Shown here piece by piece: positions 42,702 to 51,243 of a stretch of 64,000 nt of DNA. The DNA comes from Arthrobacter horti (GTDB lineage: Bacteria > Actinomycetota > Actinomycetes > Actinomycetales > Micrococcaceae): the NCBI RefSeq assembly GCF_030731045.1, contig NZ_JAVALS010000004.1:212734-276733 (forward strand), written 5' to 3'. Both the position numbers and the translations under genes were made by a program. The notes beneath the pieces are model-generated. The model saw nothing but the letters and a program-made list of their open reading frames with translations, was not told the origin of the DNA and did no database searches. Every line of letters begins with the position of its first letter. Position 1 is the first letter of the stretch.

Positions 42702-44598
42702 GCCGTTCCTCTCCTTCAGGGGCCGTGGTGTCCTCCACGCTACCGTCCGCCGCCACGATGGCCGGGGAAGCCGCGACGCCGGTGACCGCCTCCTTCAGCA
42801 GCGGGAGCGGTGCTTTCGGCGTGCGGTCCTCGAACAGCAGGCCGTTCGTCTCCTGCCGGGTGTCCGCCAGCTGGGTGGTACAGAGCCCCGCCAGGGCCGG
42901 TGCCGCACGGAACCCCGCCATGAGGGAGGACAGGCGGTTCAGGAAGTCCTCCTGCGAGGTGGCACTGCTGTACCCCCACGACTCCGGATCGGCATCGGGC
43001 GCATAGGAGATCCCGCCCAGTTCCGTCACCATCAGCGGGACATCCTGCCGTTGGGCCGTGCCCGCCATGAGCGGCTTCCCCGCGGCCGTGAACTCGCGGG
43101 CCAGTACCGCCTCCCGTGACCTGTACCGTTCCCGGACCACCTCACCGGATGGTTCGTAATCGTGGACGGTCAGCAGATCGGAGTCCACATGCTCCCAGCC
43201 ATCGTTGGAGACCACCGGGACGCCGGGCGCCCGGGCCCGCGTCAGAGCCGCCAGCGCCGCGAGGTGGGCGCGCTGCGCAGGGGAGCGGGCGACGTCGTCG
43301 GCTCCCCAGCTCTCATTGCACGGCACCCAGGTGACGATGCACGGATGGGAGGAATCCCGCTCCAGGATGTCCAGCCACTCCTGAACGCTGCGCCGCATGG
43401 ACTCCGGACTGAACACGAACGGTGCCGCCGCCTCGGCCCAGACCATGAGACCCAGCCTGTCCGCCCAGTACAGGAACCGTGGGTCCTCGGCCTTCTGATG
43501 GACCCGCGCCATGGTGAAGCCGAGCTCCTTGATCAGCTCCACCTCGCGGCGCAAGGCCTCCGGCGATGGGGCCGCCAGATGCGACTGGGGCCAGTATCCC
43601 TGTGTCAGGACGCCCAGTACCGCCTGCGGTGCACCATTGAGCAGGAAGTCGTCCCGTCCGGTGCCGCAGCTGCGCAGCCCCAGGTAGGAGTCCGCCACAT
43701 CGTCCTCCTGCCCCGGAACCTCGAGTGTGACGCGCGCGTCCAGCAGTGTGGGCGAGCCGGGCGACCAGCGGAGCGCCCCGGCGTCGAACGCCTGGACCGG
43801 CAGGCGGAGGCTCAGCTCCGACCCATGGCCGACGACGTCGCTCTCGCACTCGGCGAGCAGCTCGCCGTCGTGCCACAGACTCAGGCCCGCGCGGGTCCCG
43901 GGGGCCGCGCGCCGGGCGGTGCGGACCGCGGCCGTCACGCCCCGCAGATCGCCGTGAGCCGTCCAGCTGAGGCGTTCGAGGTGCTGGCGCGGCACCGACT
44001 CCAGCCACACCTCCTGCCAGATGCCGGAGGTCCGGTGGTACCAGATCCCGTGGGGTTCCAGGTGCCAGTCCTGCTTGCCGCGGGGCTGTTCCAGATCGTG
44101 GGGGTCGTCCAGGACGCGCAGCACCAGGGACCCCGGGAGGTCTCCCAGGGCGTGGTCCAGTTCGAAGGTGAACGGGGTCTGGCCGCCCTCATGCCGGCCG
44201 AGAAGCCGTCCGTCCAGCCAGACGTCGCAGGAGTGGTCCACGGCGCCGAAGTGCAGCAGGAGCGTCCGGCCGGGCTCGTGGCCTGCGGCCTCCAGCTCGT
44301 CTTCGCGGAGCTCCCGCTGATACCAGGCGAGTGGATGGAAGCCGGTGTCCCCGATGCCGGAGGCGGGCGATTCCCAGGGGAACGGCACGGTGATGGACTC
44401 AGGGAACCCTTGGCTGTGACGCCAGCCGTCCCGCAGACCTTCATCCGCGTCATCGAAGCGGAACGTCCACGGGCCGTTGAGGCTGGACCAGGTGCTGCGC
44501 AGCAGCTGTGGCCGGGGGTGCGTGCCGTCCTGCCGGGAGGCCGAGGGTGCGGCGCCCTGAGATTCGAAGGGGCCGGGGATCGCGTGGAAGTCTCCCAT
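42676..44598 (-). CDS. Glycoside hydrolase family 2 protein
   Basis: A 640-residue enzyme with the GH2 domain order: jelly-roll sugar-binding domain (about residues 30-200, with LLLHFGAVDHSCDVWLDG), an immunoglobulin-like domain, and a TIM-barrel catalytic domain. The acid/base is in VPCNESWG (Asn-Glu) and the nucleophile Glu is in VTELGGIS. No signal peptide, so it acts on imported oligosaccharides in the cytoplasm. ATG 44598 has AAGGA seven bases upstream; the open frame extends far upstream inside the regulator gene but that part is not family-like. Beta-galactosidase, beta-glucuronidase and beta-mannosidase activities all occur in this family and cannot be separated here. Confidence 0.9.
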   Translation of the reverse strand: MGDFHAIPGPFESQGAAPSASRQDGTHPRPQLLRSTWSSLNGPWTFRFDDADEGLRDGWRHSQGFPESITVPFPWESPASGIGDTGFHPLAWYQRELREDELEAAGHEPGRTLLLHFGAVDHSCDVWLDGRLLGRHEGGQTPFTFELDHALGDLPGSLVLRVLDDPHDLEQPRGKQDWHLEPHGIWYHRTSGIWQEVWLESVPRQHLERLSWTAHGDLRGVTAAVRTARRAAPGTRAGLSLWHDGELLAECESDVVGHGSELSLRLPVQAFDAGALRWSPGSPTLLDARVTLEVPGQEDDVADSYLGLRSCGTGRDDFLLNGAPQAVLGVLTQGYWPQSHLAAPSPEALRREVELIKELGFTMARVHQKAEDPRFLYWADRLGLMVWAEAAAPFVFSPESMRRSVQEWLDILERDSSHPCIVTWVPCNESWGADDVARSPAQRAHLAALAALTRARAPGVPVVSNDGWEHVDSDLLTVHDYEPSGEVVRERYRSREAVLAREFTAAGKPLMAGTAQRQDVPLMVTELGGISYAPDADPESWGYSSATSQEDFLNRLSSLMAGFRAAPALAGLCTTQLADTRQETNGLLFEDRTPKAPLPLLKEAVTGVAASPAIVAADGSVEDTTAPEGEERHDRVAESE

Positions 44599-44647
44599 CA
44601 GCCCATCCTTGGACGGGGCGCGAAGAGCGTCAACCCCTGAAGGGCCG

Positions 44648-45361
44648 TCAGGCGAGGGTGCAGCCTTCGTGCGGGGTGTCGTCGGCCACCCAGAGGGCGT
44701 GCAGCGCCTGTTCGCCGAGCTCGGCGGGGTGCCCGGCGCCGCCGTCGGCGGTGGAGACCAGCACCTGCAGAGCCCCGCTGAACGGTTTCCGGGGGCCCAC
44801 CTCCACATGGGTGTCCACGTCGATGCCCTCGCGGCTGAGGTAACGCAGGAGCTCCGGGTCGTCATCGCTGATGCGTGTGATGCTGCCGTGGTGCCCCTCG
44901 TCCAGTTCGGAGAGGAGCCGGGCAGCCGGGAGCTCCAGAGCGCCGTCGGCGTCGGGGATCGGATCGCCGTGGGGGTCACGGGTGGGGTGGCCCAGCTTGG
45001 CTGCGAGGCGGTCCACGAAGGTCTCGGAGACGGCATGCTCCAGGAGTTCCGCCTCGTCATGGACCTCGTCCCAGGCGTAGCCCAGCTCCTCCACCAGGAA
45101 CGTCTCGATCAGCCGGTGCCTGCGTACCACGGTCAGGGCAAGGCCTCGTCCGGCCTCCGTGAGGGTGACCGCGCTGTACGGCTTGTGGTCCACCAGTCCC
45201 AGGTCCTTGAGCTTGCGGACCATCTCGGAGACGGAGGAGTTCGCCACGCCGAGCCTCTGGGCCAGCTGGGTGCTGCTGATGGGCTTGTCCTGCCACTCGG
45301 TGAACGAGTAGATGACCTTGACGTAGTCCTCAATGGAGGACGAGGCGGCGGGGGACTTCAC
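44648..45361 (-). CDS. DtxR/MntR-family metal-dependent repressor
   Basis: A 237-residue iron- or manganese-responsive regulator. The N-terminal winged helix has STQLAQRLGVANSSVSEMVRKL. The dimerisation/metal-binding domain has ETFLVEELGYAWDEVHDEAELLEHAVSE and a Cys-free metal site, and the C-terminal region is an SH3-like/FeoA domain. It is divergent in function from, and directly after, the Nramp transporter gene on the same strand, so Mn-dependent repression of that transporter is likely (MntR role). GTG 45361 has a TAGACT -10 box ending eight bases before it, so the message is probably leaderless. Confidence 0.88.
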   Translation of the reverse strand: MKSPAASSSIEDYVKVIYSFTEWQDKPISSTQLAQRLGVANSSVSEMVRKLKDLGLVDHKPYSAVTLTEAGRGLALTVVRRHRLIETFLVEELGYAWDEVHDEAELLEHAVSETFVDRLAAKLGHPTRDPHGDPIPDADGALELPAARLLSELDEGHHGSITRISDDDPELLRYLSREGIDVDTHVEVGPRKPFSGALQVLVSTADGGAGHPAELGEQALHALWVADDTPHEGCTLA

Positions 45362-45368
45362 GGACTTC

Positions 45369-45374
45369 AGTCTA
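45369..45374 (-). promoter_or_regulatory. -10 box (TAGACT) of the DtxR-family gene
   Basis: On the minus strand TAGACT ends eight bases before GTG 45361, placing the transcription start at the start codon. It lies in the 25-base gap between the two genes. Confidence 0.5.
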
Positions 45375-45386
45375 CCGAGCGGTACC

Positions 45387-46646
45387 TCAGGCGGTGCCGG
45401 TCACGCTCAGCCAGATCAGGAAGCCGTTGAGGATCACCACCAGGACCGTGCTGAGTACGGCGGTCAGCTGGAGGGCCCGGCCGTCGGCGTGCGCGCCCAT
45501 GAGGCGGCGGTCCCGGCTCATGAGGATCAAGGGGATCAGGGCGAAGGGAATGCCGAAGCTCAGGGCGACCTGGCTCAGCACGAGCACCAGCGTGGGATCC
45601 ACGCCCACGGCCAGCACCACCAGCGCGGGGATGAGCGTGATCACGCGCCGCGCCAGCAGCGGGATCCTGATCTTCAGCAGGCCCTCCATGATGGTGGCGC
45701 CAGCGTACGAGCCCACCGAGGTGGAGGCCAGCCCGGAGGCGAGGAGCCCCACGGCGAAGATGACGCCGATGGCCGGTCCGAGCGTCTGGGCGATGGCCGC
45801 GTGCGCGCCCTCGATGGAGTCCGTGCCCTCCCGTCCGGCCAGGGCTGAGGCGGCGAGGAGCAGCATGCCGATGTTCACGACGCCGGCGATCGCCAGGGCG
45901 GTCACGACGTCCCAGCGGGTGGCGCGGAGGAGCCGGCGCAGCGTGGGCTCGTCAGGTGCGGCCGTACCGCGCGGCCGGTGGCGGTCACGGGCCAGGGCGG
46001 AGTGGACGTAGATGGCGTGGGGCATCACGGTGGCGCCCAGCATGCTGGCAGCCAGCATGACCGAGCCGCCGTCCTCGAAGCGTGGCGCCAGACCCCCCAG
46101 CACCCCGCCCGCGTCCGGTGGACTGACCAACAGGCCGCACAGGAACCCGACGGTGATGATCGCCAGGAGCACGATGACCGCGTTCTCGAAGGCCCTCTGG
46201 CGGCGCCGGCTCTGCATGCTCAAAAGCGCCATCGACGCGGCGCCGACGATGAGGCCGCCCCCAAGGAGAGGGAGGCCGAAGAGCAGCTTGAGGGCGATGG
46301 CTCCGCCCACCACCTCGGCCAGATCGGTGGCCAGTGCCACGGCTTCCGCCTGGAGCCAGAACAGCCGTCGCCCCCAGGTGGGGAAGCGCCGTCCCAGCAG
46401 TTCAGGGAGCGAACTGCCGGTCACCAGTCCCAGCTTGGCCGATTGGTACTGCACCATCATCCCCATGAGGTTCGCCGCCACCAGAACCCAGACCAGGAGA
46501 TAGCCGTATTTGGCGCCCGCGGTGAGGTTGGCGGCGACGTTCCCGGGGTCCACGTAGGCGATCGCGGCCACGAACGCCGGGCCGAGGAGCAGGATCCCCG
46601 GGGTGGCGCGCCGGGCCGGGGCCTCGGTGGACAGTGCGGTCTTCAT
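45387..46646 (-). CDS. mntH: Nramp-family manganese/iron transporter MntH
   Basis: A 419-residue membrane protein with 11 predicted helices. The two metal-binding motifs of the family are present: DPGN in YVDPGNVAANL on helix 1 and MPHAIYVHSAL on helix 6. It imports Mn(II) (or Fe(II)) with protons. A 37-bp palindromic site lies upstream, matching control by a DtxR-type repressor, whose gene is immediately downstream. Confidence 0.94.
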   Translation of the reverse strand: MKTALSTEAPARRATPGILLLGPAFVAAIAYVDPGNVAANLTAGAKYGYLLVWVLVAANLMGMMVQYQSAKLGLVTGSSLPELLGRRFPTWGRRLFWLQAEAVALATDLAEVVGGAIALKLLFGLPLLGGGLIVGAASMALLSMQSRRRQRAFENAVIVLLAIITVGFLCGLLVSPPDAGGVLGGLAPRFEDGGSVMLAASMLGATVMPHAIYVHSALARDRHRPRGTAAPDEPTLRRLLRATRWDVVTALAIAGVVNIGMLLLAASALAGREGTDSIEGAHAAIAQTLGPAIGVIFAVGLLASGLASTSVGSYAGATIMEGLLKIRIPLLARRVITLIPALVVLAVGVDPTLVLVLSQVALSFGIPFALIPLILMSRDRRLMGAHADGRALQLTAVLSTVLVVILNGFLIWLSVTGTA

Positions 46647-46681
46647 CGACCCCTCCTTGTCTCAGACGGTCCGTAGCTATC

Positions 46682-46718
46682 TTAGGTAATCCGAATCAAT
46701 AGATTTCGGTCCACCTAA
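46682..46718. promoter_or_regulatory. Palindromic operator upstream of mntH
   Basis: Two 14-base half sites, TTAGGTAATCCGAA (46682-46695) and the inverted TTCGGTCCACCTAA (46705-46718), match at 11 of 14 positions when folded, around a 9-base centre. The TTAGGT...ACCTAA form is like DtxR/MntR-type binding sites. It lies 36-72 bases before the mntH ATG. Confidence 0.7.
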
Positions 46719-46751
46719 AATAAGCCTGCCGAGGCGGGCGTGGCAAGTCCG

Positions 46752-47528
46752 TCAGGCGCGGACGGCGCGCCAGGCGTAACACCGGTACGGCAGCGTGAGA
46801 CGCTCCCCGACGGCGTGGCCCAGGTGCTCGTGGAGGTACCAGTCCAGATTGGCCAGGACCTTCGCCCGGACCGCCTCAGAGGAGCGCAGGTAGTAGCTGC
46901 GTGACTTGGTCAGCTCCATCACCTCGAGCGTGGTGAGCTCGTCATGCCACGGCAGCACTGCGGCCTCGGGCGGCAGGAACTCCGGGCCGATCGAGGGGGC
47001 GTAGTGGGGCTTGATGACATCCCCGGCGTGCATGATCCGGGTGAGCCGGTGCACCCACGGGACTGAAGTGTCGAGCTGGTTCCACAGCAGGACGAGGCGT
47101 CCGCCGGGCCTCAGGATCCGGGCCGCCTCGGCGCTCGCGGCCGCCGGGTCGAACCAGTGCCACGCCTGGGCCACGGTCGCGACGTCGGCGCTCGCGGTGG
47201 GCAGTCCGCTCGCCTCGCCGGTGCCCAGCACCGTGGTCACCCCGGGGAGTGCGACGTGCAGCTGGGCGAGCATGTCCTCGGACGGTTCGACGGCGGTGAC
47301 CGCCAGCCCCAGCTCCGTCAGCAGGCCCGTGAACTTGCCGGTCCCCGCCCCGAGGTCCACGGCGTCGCGCGCTCCGTTCGGGACGGCCCAGCGGGCCGCT
47401 TCCGCCGGATAAGACGGACGCACCTGTTCGTAGTGCTCCCCGCCGGTCTCGAAGGCCCGGCCCATCTCACGGCGCCGGGCCGTGGTCATGCGGGGTCCGC
47501 CGACGGGGGAGACGTGAGGTGCGGGCAT
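46752..47528 (-). CDS. SAM-dependent methyltransferase, class I
   Basis: A 258-residue methyltransferase with the SAM-binding motif VDLGAGTGKFTGLL (about residues 57-70), the acidic VEPSEDML and the post-motif AQAWHWFDP. It resembles small-molecule methyltransferases of the methyltransf_11/25 type; substrate is unknown. ATG 47528 gives a 13-residue Pro-rich lead; ATG 47489, before TTARRREMGRAF, is an alternative. A long inverted repeat separates it from the SAM-riboswitch-controlled aminotransferase gene upstream on the same strand. Confidence 0.82.
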   Translation of the reverse strand: MPAPHVSPVGGPRMTTARRREMGRAFETGGEHYEQVRPSYPAEAARWAVPNGARDAVDLGAGTGKFTGLLTELGLAVTAVEPSEDMLAQLHVALPGVTTVLGTGEASGLPTASADVATVAQAWHWFDPAAASAEAARILRPGGRLVLLWNQLDTSVPWVHRLTRIMHAGDVIKPHYAPSIGPEFLPPEAAVLPWHDELTTLEVMELTKSRSYYLRSSEAVRAKVLANLDWYLHEHLGHAVGERLTLPYRCYAWRAVRA

Positions 47529-47539
47529 GCGGTGGGAAC

Positions 47540-47606
47540 TCCAACTGGTCGGGACTATCTGTCGCTAAAAGGGTCTCATGGCGACAGATAGTCCCGACCA
47601 GTTGGA
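47540..47606. repeat. 26-bp perfect inverted repeat with 15-base loop
   Basis: Arms at 47540-47565 and 47581-47606 are exact complements; the loop is TAAAAGGGTCTCATG. It lies between the aminotransferase stop and the methyltransferase start. No T-run follows on either side, so it is not a standard terminator, although it may act as one. It shares CCGACCA and a nearby CAGTTG/CAACTG with the repeat at 56004-56060. Confidence 0.8.
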
Positions 47607-47618
47607 AGGGTGGGGCGA

Positions 47619-49004
47619 TCAGTCGGTGGTGCAGGGGGCCGCGCCCGCCGTGCCGGGCGTGTTGGGCGCCCAGTGCGGGTAGCTGCGGGTGTCATTGGAC
47701 GGCACCCAGCGGCCGGAGTCGACCACGTAGTCCCAGCCCAGACCCCGCTCGCGCAGCTGCCGGATGCCGGCGATCAGCCGCTCGGCGTCCTCCAGGCGGG
47801 AGCCCAGCCCGAAACTGGCGCGCAGCGAACCGGCCGGCAGGCCGAGGCGCTTCAGCAGCGGGTGCGCGCAGAACTTGCCGTCCCGCAGGCCCACACCGTG
47901 CTCGGCGGACAGGTAGGCGGCGACGAGGCCGGCGTCGTAGCCTTCCACGGAGAAATTGACCACACCGATCGAGTCGGCCGAGTCGCTGAAGACGCGGTGC
48001 ACCGTCACGCCCTCCACCGCGGAGAGCCCCGCCTCGAGGTGGGCGCGGATCTCCGCCTCGTGGCGCTGCCATTCGTCGTGGTCCAGGGAGGCCAGGACCT
48101 GCGTGGCCTTGGCCAGCGTCGCGGCGCCCAGGACGTTCGGAGAGCCGCCCTCGTGGCGGGCCGGGCCCGTGGTCCAGGTGACGGAGTCCAGCCGGGCCTC
48201 ACGCACGGCCCCGCCGCCGAAGAGGTGGGGTGTGCCCTCGTTGAGCCAGTCCGGGCGGCCGACCAGGACGCCGGCGCCGAAGGGTGCGTACAGCTTGTGA
48301 CCGGAGAAGGCGAGGTAGTCGACGTCGAGCGCTGCGATGTCGATTCGGCGGTGCGGGGCCAGCTGCGCGGCGTCGACGGCGATCCGGGCGCCGTACTCGT
48401 GGGCGAGCGCGGCGAGTTCGGCGATGGGCAGGATCTCACCGGTGACATTGGAAGCGCCGGTCACGGCCAGGAGTGCCACGCCGCCGGCGGCCAGCTCCTC
48501 GCGGATGGCCTCCACGGTCTCCGCGAGCGTCTCGCGGGCCACGATGCTGCGGTGACCGACGCGCTGCCACGGCAGGAGGTTGGCGTGGTGTTCGATGTCC
48601 AGGTACAGCACGTCGCCCGCCTGCTCGCCGTTGCGGCGCGGGAGGCAGCCGGCCAGCACGTTCAGCGAGTCCGTGGTGTTGCGGGTGAAGATCACCAGGT
48701 CATCCGGGCGGCCGCCCACGAACTCGCGCACGATGTCCCGGGAGTTCTCGTAGACGGAGGTGCTGATCTGCGATGCGTAGCCCGCGCCGCGGTGCACGCT
48801 GGCGTAGTACGGGAGGATCTCGTTCAGATAGGCGGAGACCACGCTGAGCGCCGGGGCGGAGGCGCCGTAGTCGAGGTTGGCGTAGCGGACCGTGCCGCCG
48901 TGGATCAGGGGAGCCTGGATCTCCGCGCCCGTGACGGCCGCGTAGGGGCGGTCCGCGATCGACGGCGCGTCAAGGGTGCTGGGGGCAAGGGTATCGACGG
49001 ACAT
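47619..49004 (-). CDS. Cysteine-desulfurase-like class V aminotransferase
   Basis: A 461-residue PLP enzyme of the NifS/SufS/CsdA fold. Motifs are VIFTRNTTDSLNVLA, DIEHHANLLPW, TGASNVTGEILP, VDAAQLAPH and the PLP lysine in FSGHKLYAPFGAGVLVG. The usual catalytic-cysteine loop is replaced by a segment around DGKFCAHPLL with one Cys. A SAM-IV riboswitch precedes it, which places it in sulfur or methionine metabolism, perhaps sulfur mobilisation from cysteine. The last 35 residues, including WVPSNDTRSYPHW, extend beyond typical SufS. Exact reaction uncertain. Confidence 0.85.
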   Translation of the reverse strand: MSVDTLAPSTLDAPSIADRPYAAVTGAEIQAPLIHGGTVRYANLDYGASAPALSVVSAYLNEILPYYASVHRGAGYASQISTSVYENSRDIVREFVGGRPDDLVIFTRNTTDSLNVLAGCLPRRNGEQAGDVLYLDIEHHANLLPWQRVGHRSIVARETLAETVEAIREELAAGGVALLAVTGASNVTGEILPIAELAALAHEYGARIAVDAAQLAPHRRIDIAALDVDYLAFSGHKLYAPFGAGVLVGRPDWLNEGTPHLFGGGAVREARLDSVTWTTGPARHEGGSPNVLGAATLAKATQVLASLDHDEWQRHEAEIRAHLEAGLSAVEGVTVHRVFSDSADSIGVVNFSVEGYDAGLVAAYLSAEHGVGLRDGKFCAHPLLKRLGLPAGSLRASFGLGSRLEDAERLIAGIRQLRERGLGWDYVVDSGRWVPSNDTRSYPHWAPNTPGTAGAAPCTTD

Positions 49005-49057
49005 ACTGGACCTCTGCGGATCGAGGGGCCCGCACTGCGGGCGCCGCGCTTGCCGTT

Positions 49058-49157
49058 CCGCTGTCTGCGGCCGGCCTGGTCGTCACCCGGGGCACCCCAC
49101 CGCGTCTGGAGGGTTGCCGGCCAGCAAACCGGGGTTTAGCGCTGGCACTCGTGACCT
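49058..49157 (-). promoter_or_regulatory. SAM-IV riboswitch
   Basis: Read on the minus strand the leader contains GGTCACGAGTGCCAGCG at its 5' end, then CCCCGG, TTGCTGGCCGGCAACC, GCGGTGGGGTGCCCCGGG and the closing TGACGACC. This is the conserved order of the actinobacterial SAM-IV class: the first and last segments pair as P1, and the GCTGGC/GCCGGCAACC part forms the SAM core. It lies 53 bases before the aminotransferase start and begins at the predicted transcription start. High SAM should lower expression. Boundaries are approximate. Confidence 0.85.
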
Positions 49158-49164
49158 GGTACCG

Positions 49165-49170
49165 ACTCTA
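49165..49170 (-). promoter_or_regulatory. -10 box (TAGAGT) of the riboswitch transcript
   Basis: On the minus strand TAGAGT would start transcription near 49158, just at the 5' edge of the SAM-IV aptamer. The remaining 80 bases up to the next gene show nothing else. Confidence 0.5.
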
Positions 49171-49250
49171 CGGCAGCGGCGCGCTCCCTGAGGAACGCGC
49201 CGCGAATATTACGCTGAGGATGACCGGAATCGCTCCGGAAAATTCGGGAG

Positions 49251-50072
49251 TCAGTGCCCGGGGAGCAGGTCGTCCAGCGCAGGATTCAGCTGGTGCAGGA
49301 AGTCCGAGTGCAGGATGCCGTTGCTCGCCACGGCGTTGCCGCCGAACGGTCCGTCCTGACCGTCCAGCGAGGTGAAGCGCCCGCCGGCCTCGGTGACGAT
49401 CGGCACCAGGGCCGCCATGTCATAGAGGTTGAGTTCCGGCTCGCAGGCCAGGTCGACGGCGCCCTCCGCCACCAGGCAGTACGACCAGAAGTCGCCGTAG
49501 GCCCGGCTGCGCCAGACCGTGTCCTGCACCTCGAGGAAGCTGTCCAGCAGTCCGAGCTCCTTCCAGCCGCCCAGGCTCGAGTAGGAGAGAGAGGCGTCCT
49601 CGAGCCGGTGGACGTCGGAGACCTTCAGCCGGGTCGCGGAGGCCAGCGAACGGCCCGTGAACGCACCATGCCCCTTGGAGGCCCACCAGCGGCGGCCCAG
49701 CCCGGGGGCGCTGACCACGCCGACCACCACGTCCTCATCCTCGATCAGGGCGATGAGCGTGGCCCAGACAGGCACCCCGCGCACGAAGTTCTTGGTGCCG
49801 TCGATCGGGTCCACCACCCAGCGGCGGGAGCCGTGCCCCGAGGTGCCGAACTCCTCACCGATCACGGCGTCCCGCGGGCGGGAGCGGGAGAGCTGCGCCC
49901 GGATGTACTCCTCGGCACTGCGGTCCGCGTCACTGACCGGCGTGAGGTCCGGCTTGGTCTCGACCGTGAGGTCCTGCGCCTTGAAGCGGGCCATGGTCAG
50001 GGCATCGACCTGGTCGGCCAGGACGTGCGCCAGCCGGAGATCGTCGGTGTAGTTCTGGGGGGTGACCGTCAT
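49251..50072 (-). CDS. hisN: Histidinol-phosphatase, inositol-monophosphatase family (HisN type)
   Basis: A 273-residue member of the inositol monophosphatase superfamily with metal-binding motifs GEEFG (about residue 72), DPIDGTKNF (near 88) and the C-terminal EPELNLYDMAALVPIVTEAGG. In actinobacteria this subgroup supplies the histidinol-phosphate phosphatase step of histidine synthesis. The WGD-type signature is YGDFWSYCLVAEG here. A TACGTT box ends seven bases before ATG 50072, predicting a leaderless message. Other inositol-phosphatase activities are possible. Confidence 0.82.
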   Translation of the reverse strand: MTVTPQNYTDDLRLAHVLADQVDALTMARFKAQDLTVETKPDLTPVSDADRSAEEYIRAQLSRSRPRDAVIGEEFGTSGHGSRRWVVDPIDGTKNFVRGVPVWATLIALIEDEDVVVGVVSAPGLGRRWWASKGHGAFTGRSLASATRLKVSDVHRLEDASLSYSSLGGWKELGLLDSFLEVQDTVWRSRAYGDFWSYCLVAEGAVDLACEPELNLYDMAALVPIVTEAGGRFTSLDGQDGPFGGNAVASNGILHSDFLHQLNPALDDLLPGH

Positions 50073-50078
50073 GGGTTA

Positions 50079-50084
50079 AACGTA
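50079..50084 (-). promoter_or_regulatory. -10 box (TACGTT) before hisN
   Basis: Ends seven bases before the ATG on the minus strand, so the predicted start of transcription is the first base of the start codon. It lies in the 45-base gap after rsgA. Confidence 0.4.
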
Positions 50085-50117
50085 CCCGGATGGCGCGCCG
50101 GCGACGGCAGCCGTGAC

Positions 50118-51242
50118 TCAGGGCGTGCCGAGTTCCTTGGCCTCGCGCTCCTCCTGGGCTCCGGCGTCGAGCACGCGGCGCAGGGAATCCAGGCGGGAGG
50201 CCCCCGCCGGCCCGGCGTGGCCCTCGGCGACCCAGGCGTCCAGGCCGCAGCCCACGGCCTGGGAGTCGTGCTTGCAGCCTCGTTCGCAGGCCTCCGTGCC
50301 GGGTTCCAAATCCGGGAACGCCGCAAGGATCCTCTCCGGGTCCACCAGGGCCAGCCCGAAGGAGCGCACGCCGGGGGTGTCGATGATCCACGTCCCTGGG
50401 GCGGCATCCGGCATCTGGAGTGCCAGGGCGGAGCTGGAGGTGTGGCGTCCGCGGCCCGTGACGGCGTTGACCTTGCCCGTTGCGCGGTCCGCGCCCGTCA
50501 GCGCGTTCACCATGGTGGACTTGCCCACGCCGGAGTGGCCCAGGAGGACGCTGACCTTGCCGTCGAGCTCCTCGCGCAGTTCCTCCACGGCCGTCCCGAG
50601 CAGGGAGGCGGAGCCCCCGTCCGCGCTGCGGGCGTCGATGCCGCTGGCACCGGCCTCCGTGGTCCGGCTGACGATCACACGCAGTTCCAGCGCCTGGTAG
50701 TTGGCCAGGAGTTCAGCGGGGTCCTTGACGTCCGCCTTGGTGATGAGCAGGACCGGTTCGATCCCGGCGTCGTACGCGGCCACCAAGGTGCGGTCGATGA
50801 AGCCGGTGCGCGGCTCCGGATTGGCGGCCGCCACCACGATCACGAGCTTGTCCGCATTCGCCACCACCACGCGCTCCACGGGGTCCGTATCATCCGCGCT
50901 GCGGCGCAGCAGGGTCCGGCGCTCCTCAATGCGGACCAGACGGGCCAGGGTATCCGGAGCGCCGGACACGTCGCCCACCAGGGCCACGAAGTCGCCCACC
51001 ACCACGGCCTGGCGCCGGAGCTCCTTGGCCCGGGCGGCGATGACGATCCGCTCCTCGGGGGAGCCCTCATCCAGGACGGCCGTATACCGTCCGCGGTCCA
51101 CCGTGACGATGCGGCCGGTCACCGCGTCATCATGGCTGGGCCGGTCCTTGGTCCGCGGCCGGGAGCCCCGCTTGTTGGGGCGGAGGCGGACGTCCGATTC
51201 GTCCCATTCGGACAGGGAACGCGCAGCGCTGCCACGGCCCAT
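50118..51242 (-). CDS. rsgA: Ribosome small-subunit-dependent GTPase RsgA
   Basis: A 374-residue circularly permuted GTPase. An N-terminal OB-fold (about residues 40-110) precedes G4 (ITKAD), then G1 (GHSGVGKSTMVNAL) and G3 (DTPGVRSFG), the RsgA order. The C-terminal zinc knuckle is CERGCKHDSQAVGC. RsgA releases late assembly factors from the 30S subunit. The basic N-terminal extension of about 40 residues is common in actinobacteria. Its start is one base after the aroA stop, so the two genes are co-transcribed. Confidence 0.95.
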   Translation of the reverse strand: MGRGSAARSLSEWDESDVRLRPNKRGSRPRTKDRPSHDDAVTGRIVTVDRGRYTAVLDEGSPEERIVIAARAKELRRQAVVVGDFVALVGDVSGAPDTLARLVRIEERRTLLRRSADDTDPVERVVVANADKLVIVVAAANPEPRTGFIDRTLVAAYDAGIEPVLLITKADVKDPAELLANYQALELRVIVSRTTEAGASGIDARSADGGSASLLGTAVEELREELDGKVSVLLGHSGVGKSTMVNALTGADRATGKVNAVTGRGRHTSSSALALQMPDAAPGTWIIDTPGVRSFGLALVDPERILAAFPDLEPGTEACERGCKHDSQAVGCGLDAWVAEGHAGPAGASRLDSLRRVLDAGAQEEREAKELGTP

Positions 51243-51243
51243 C

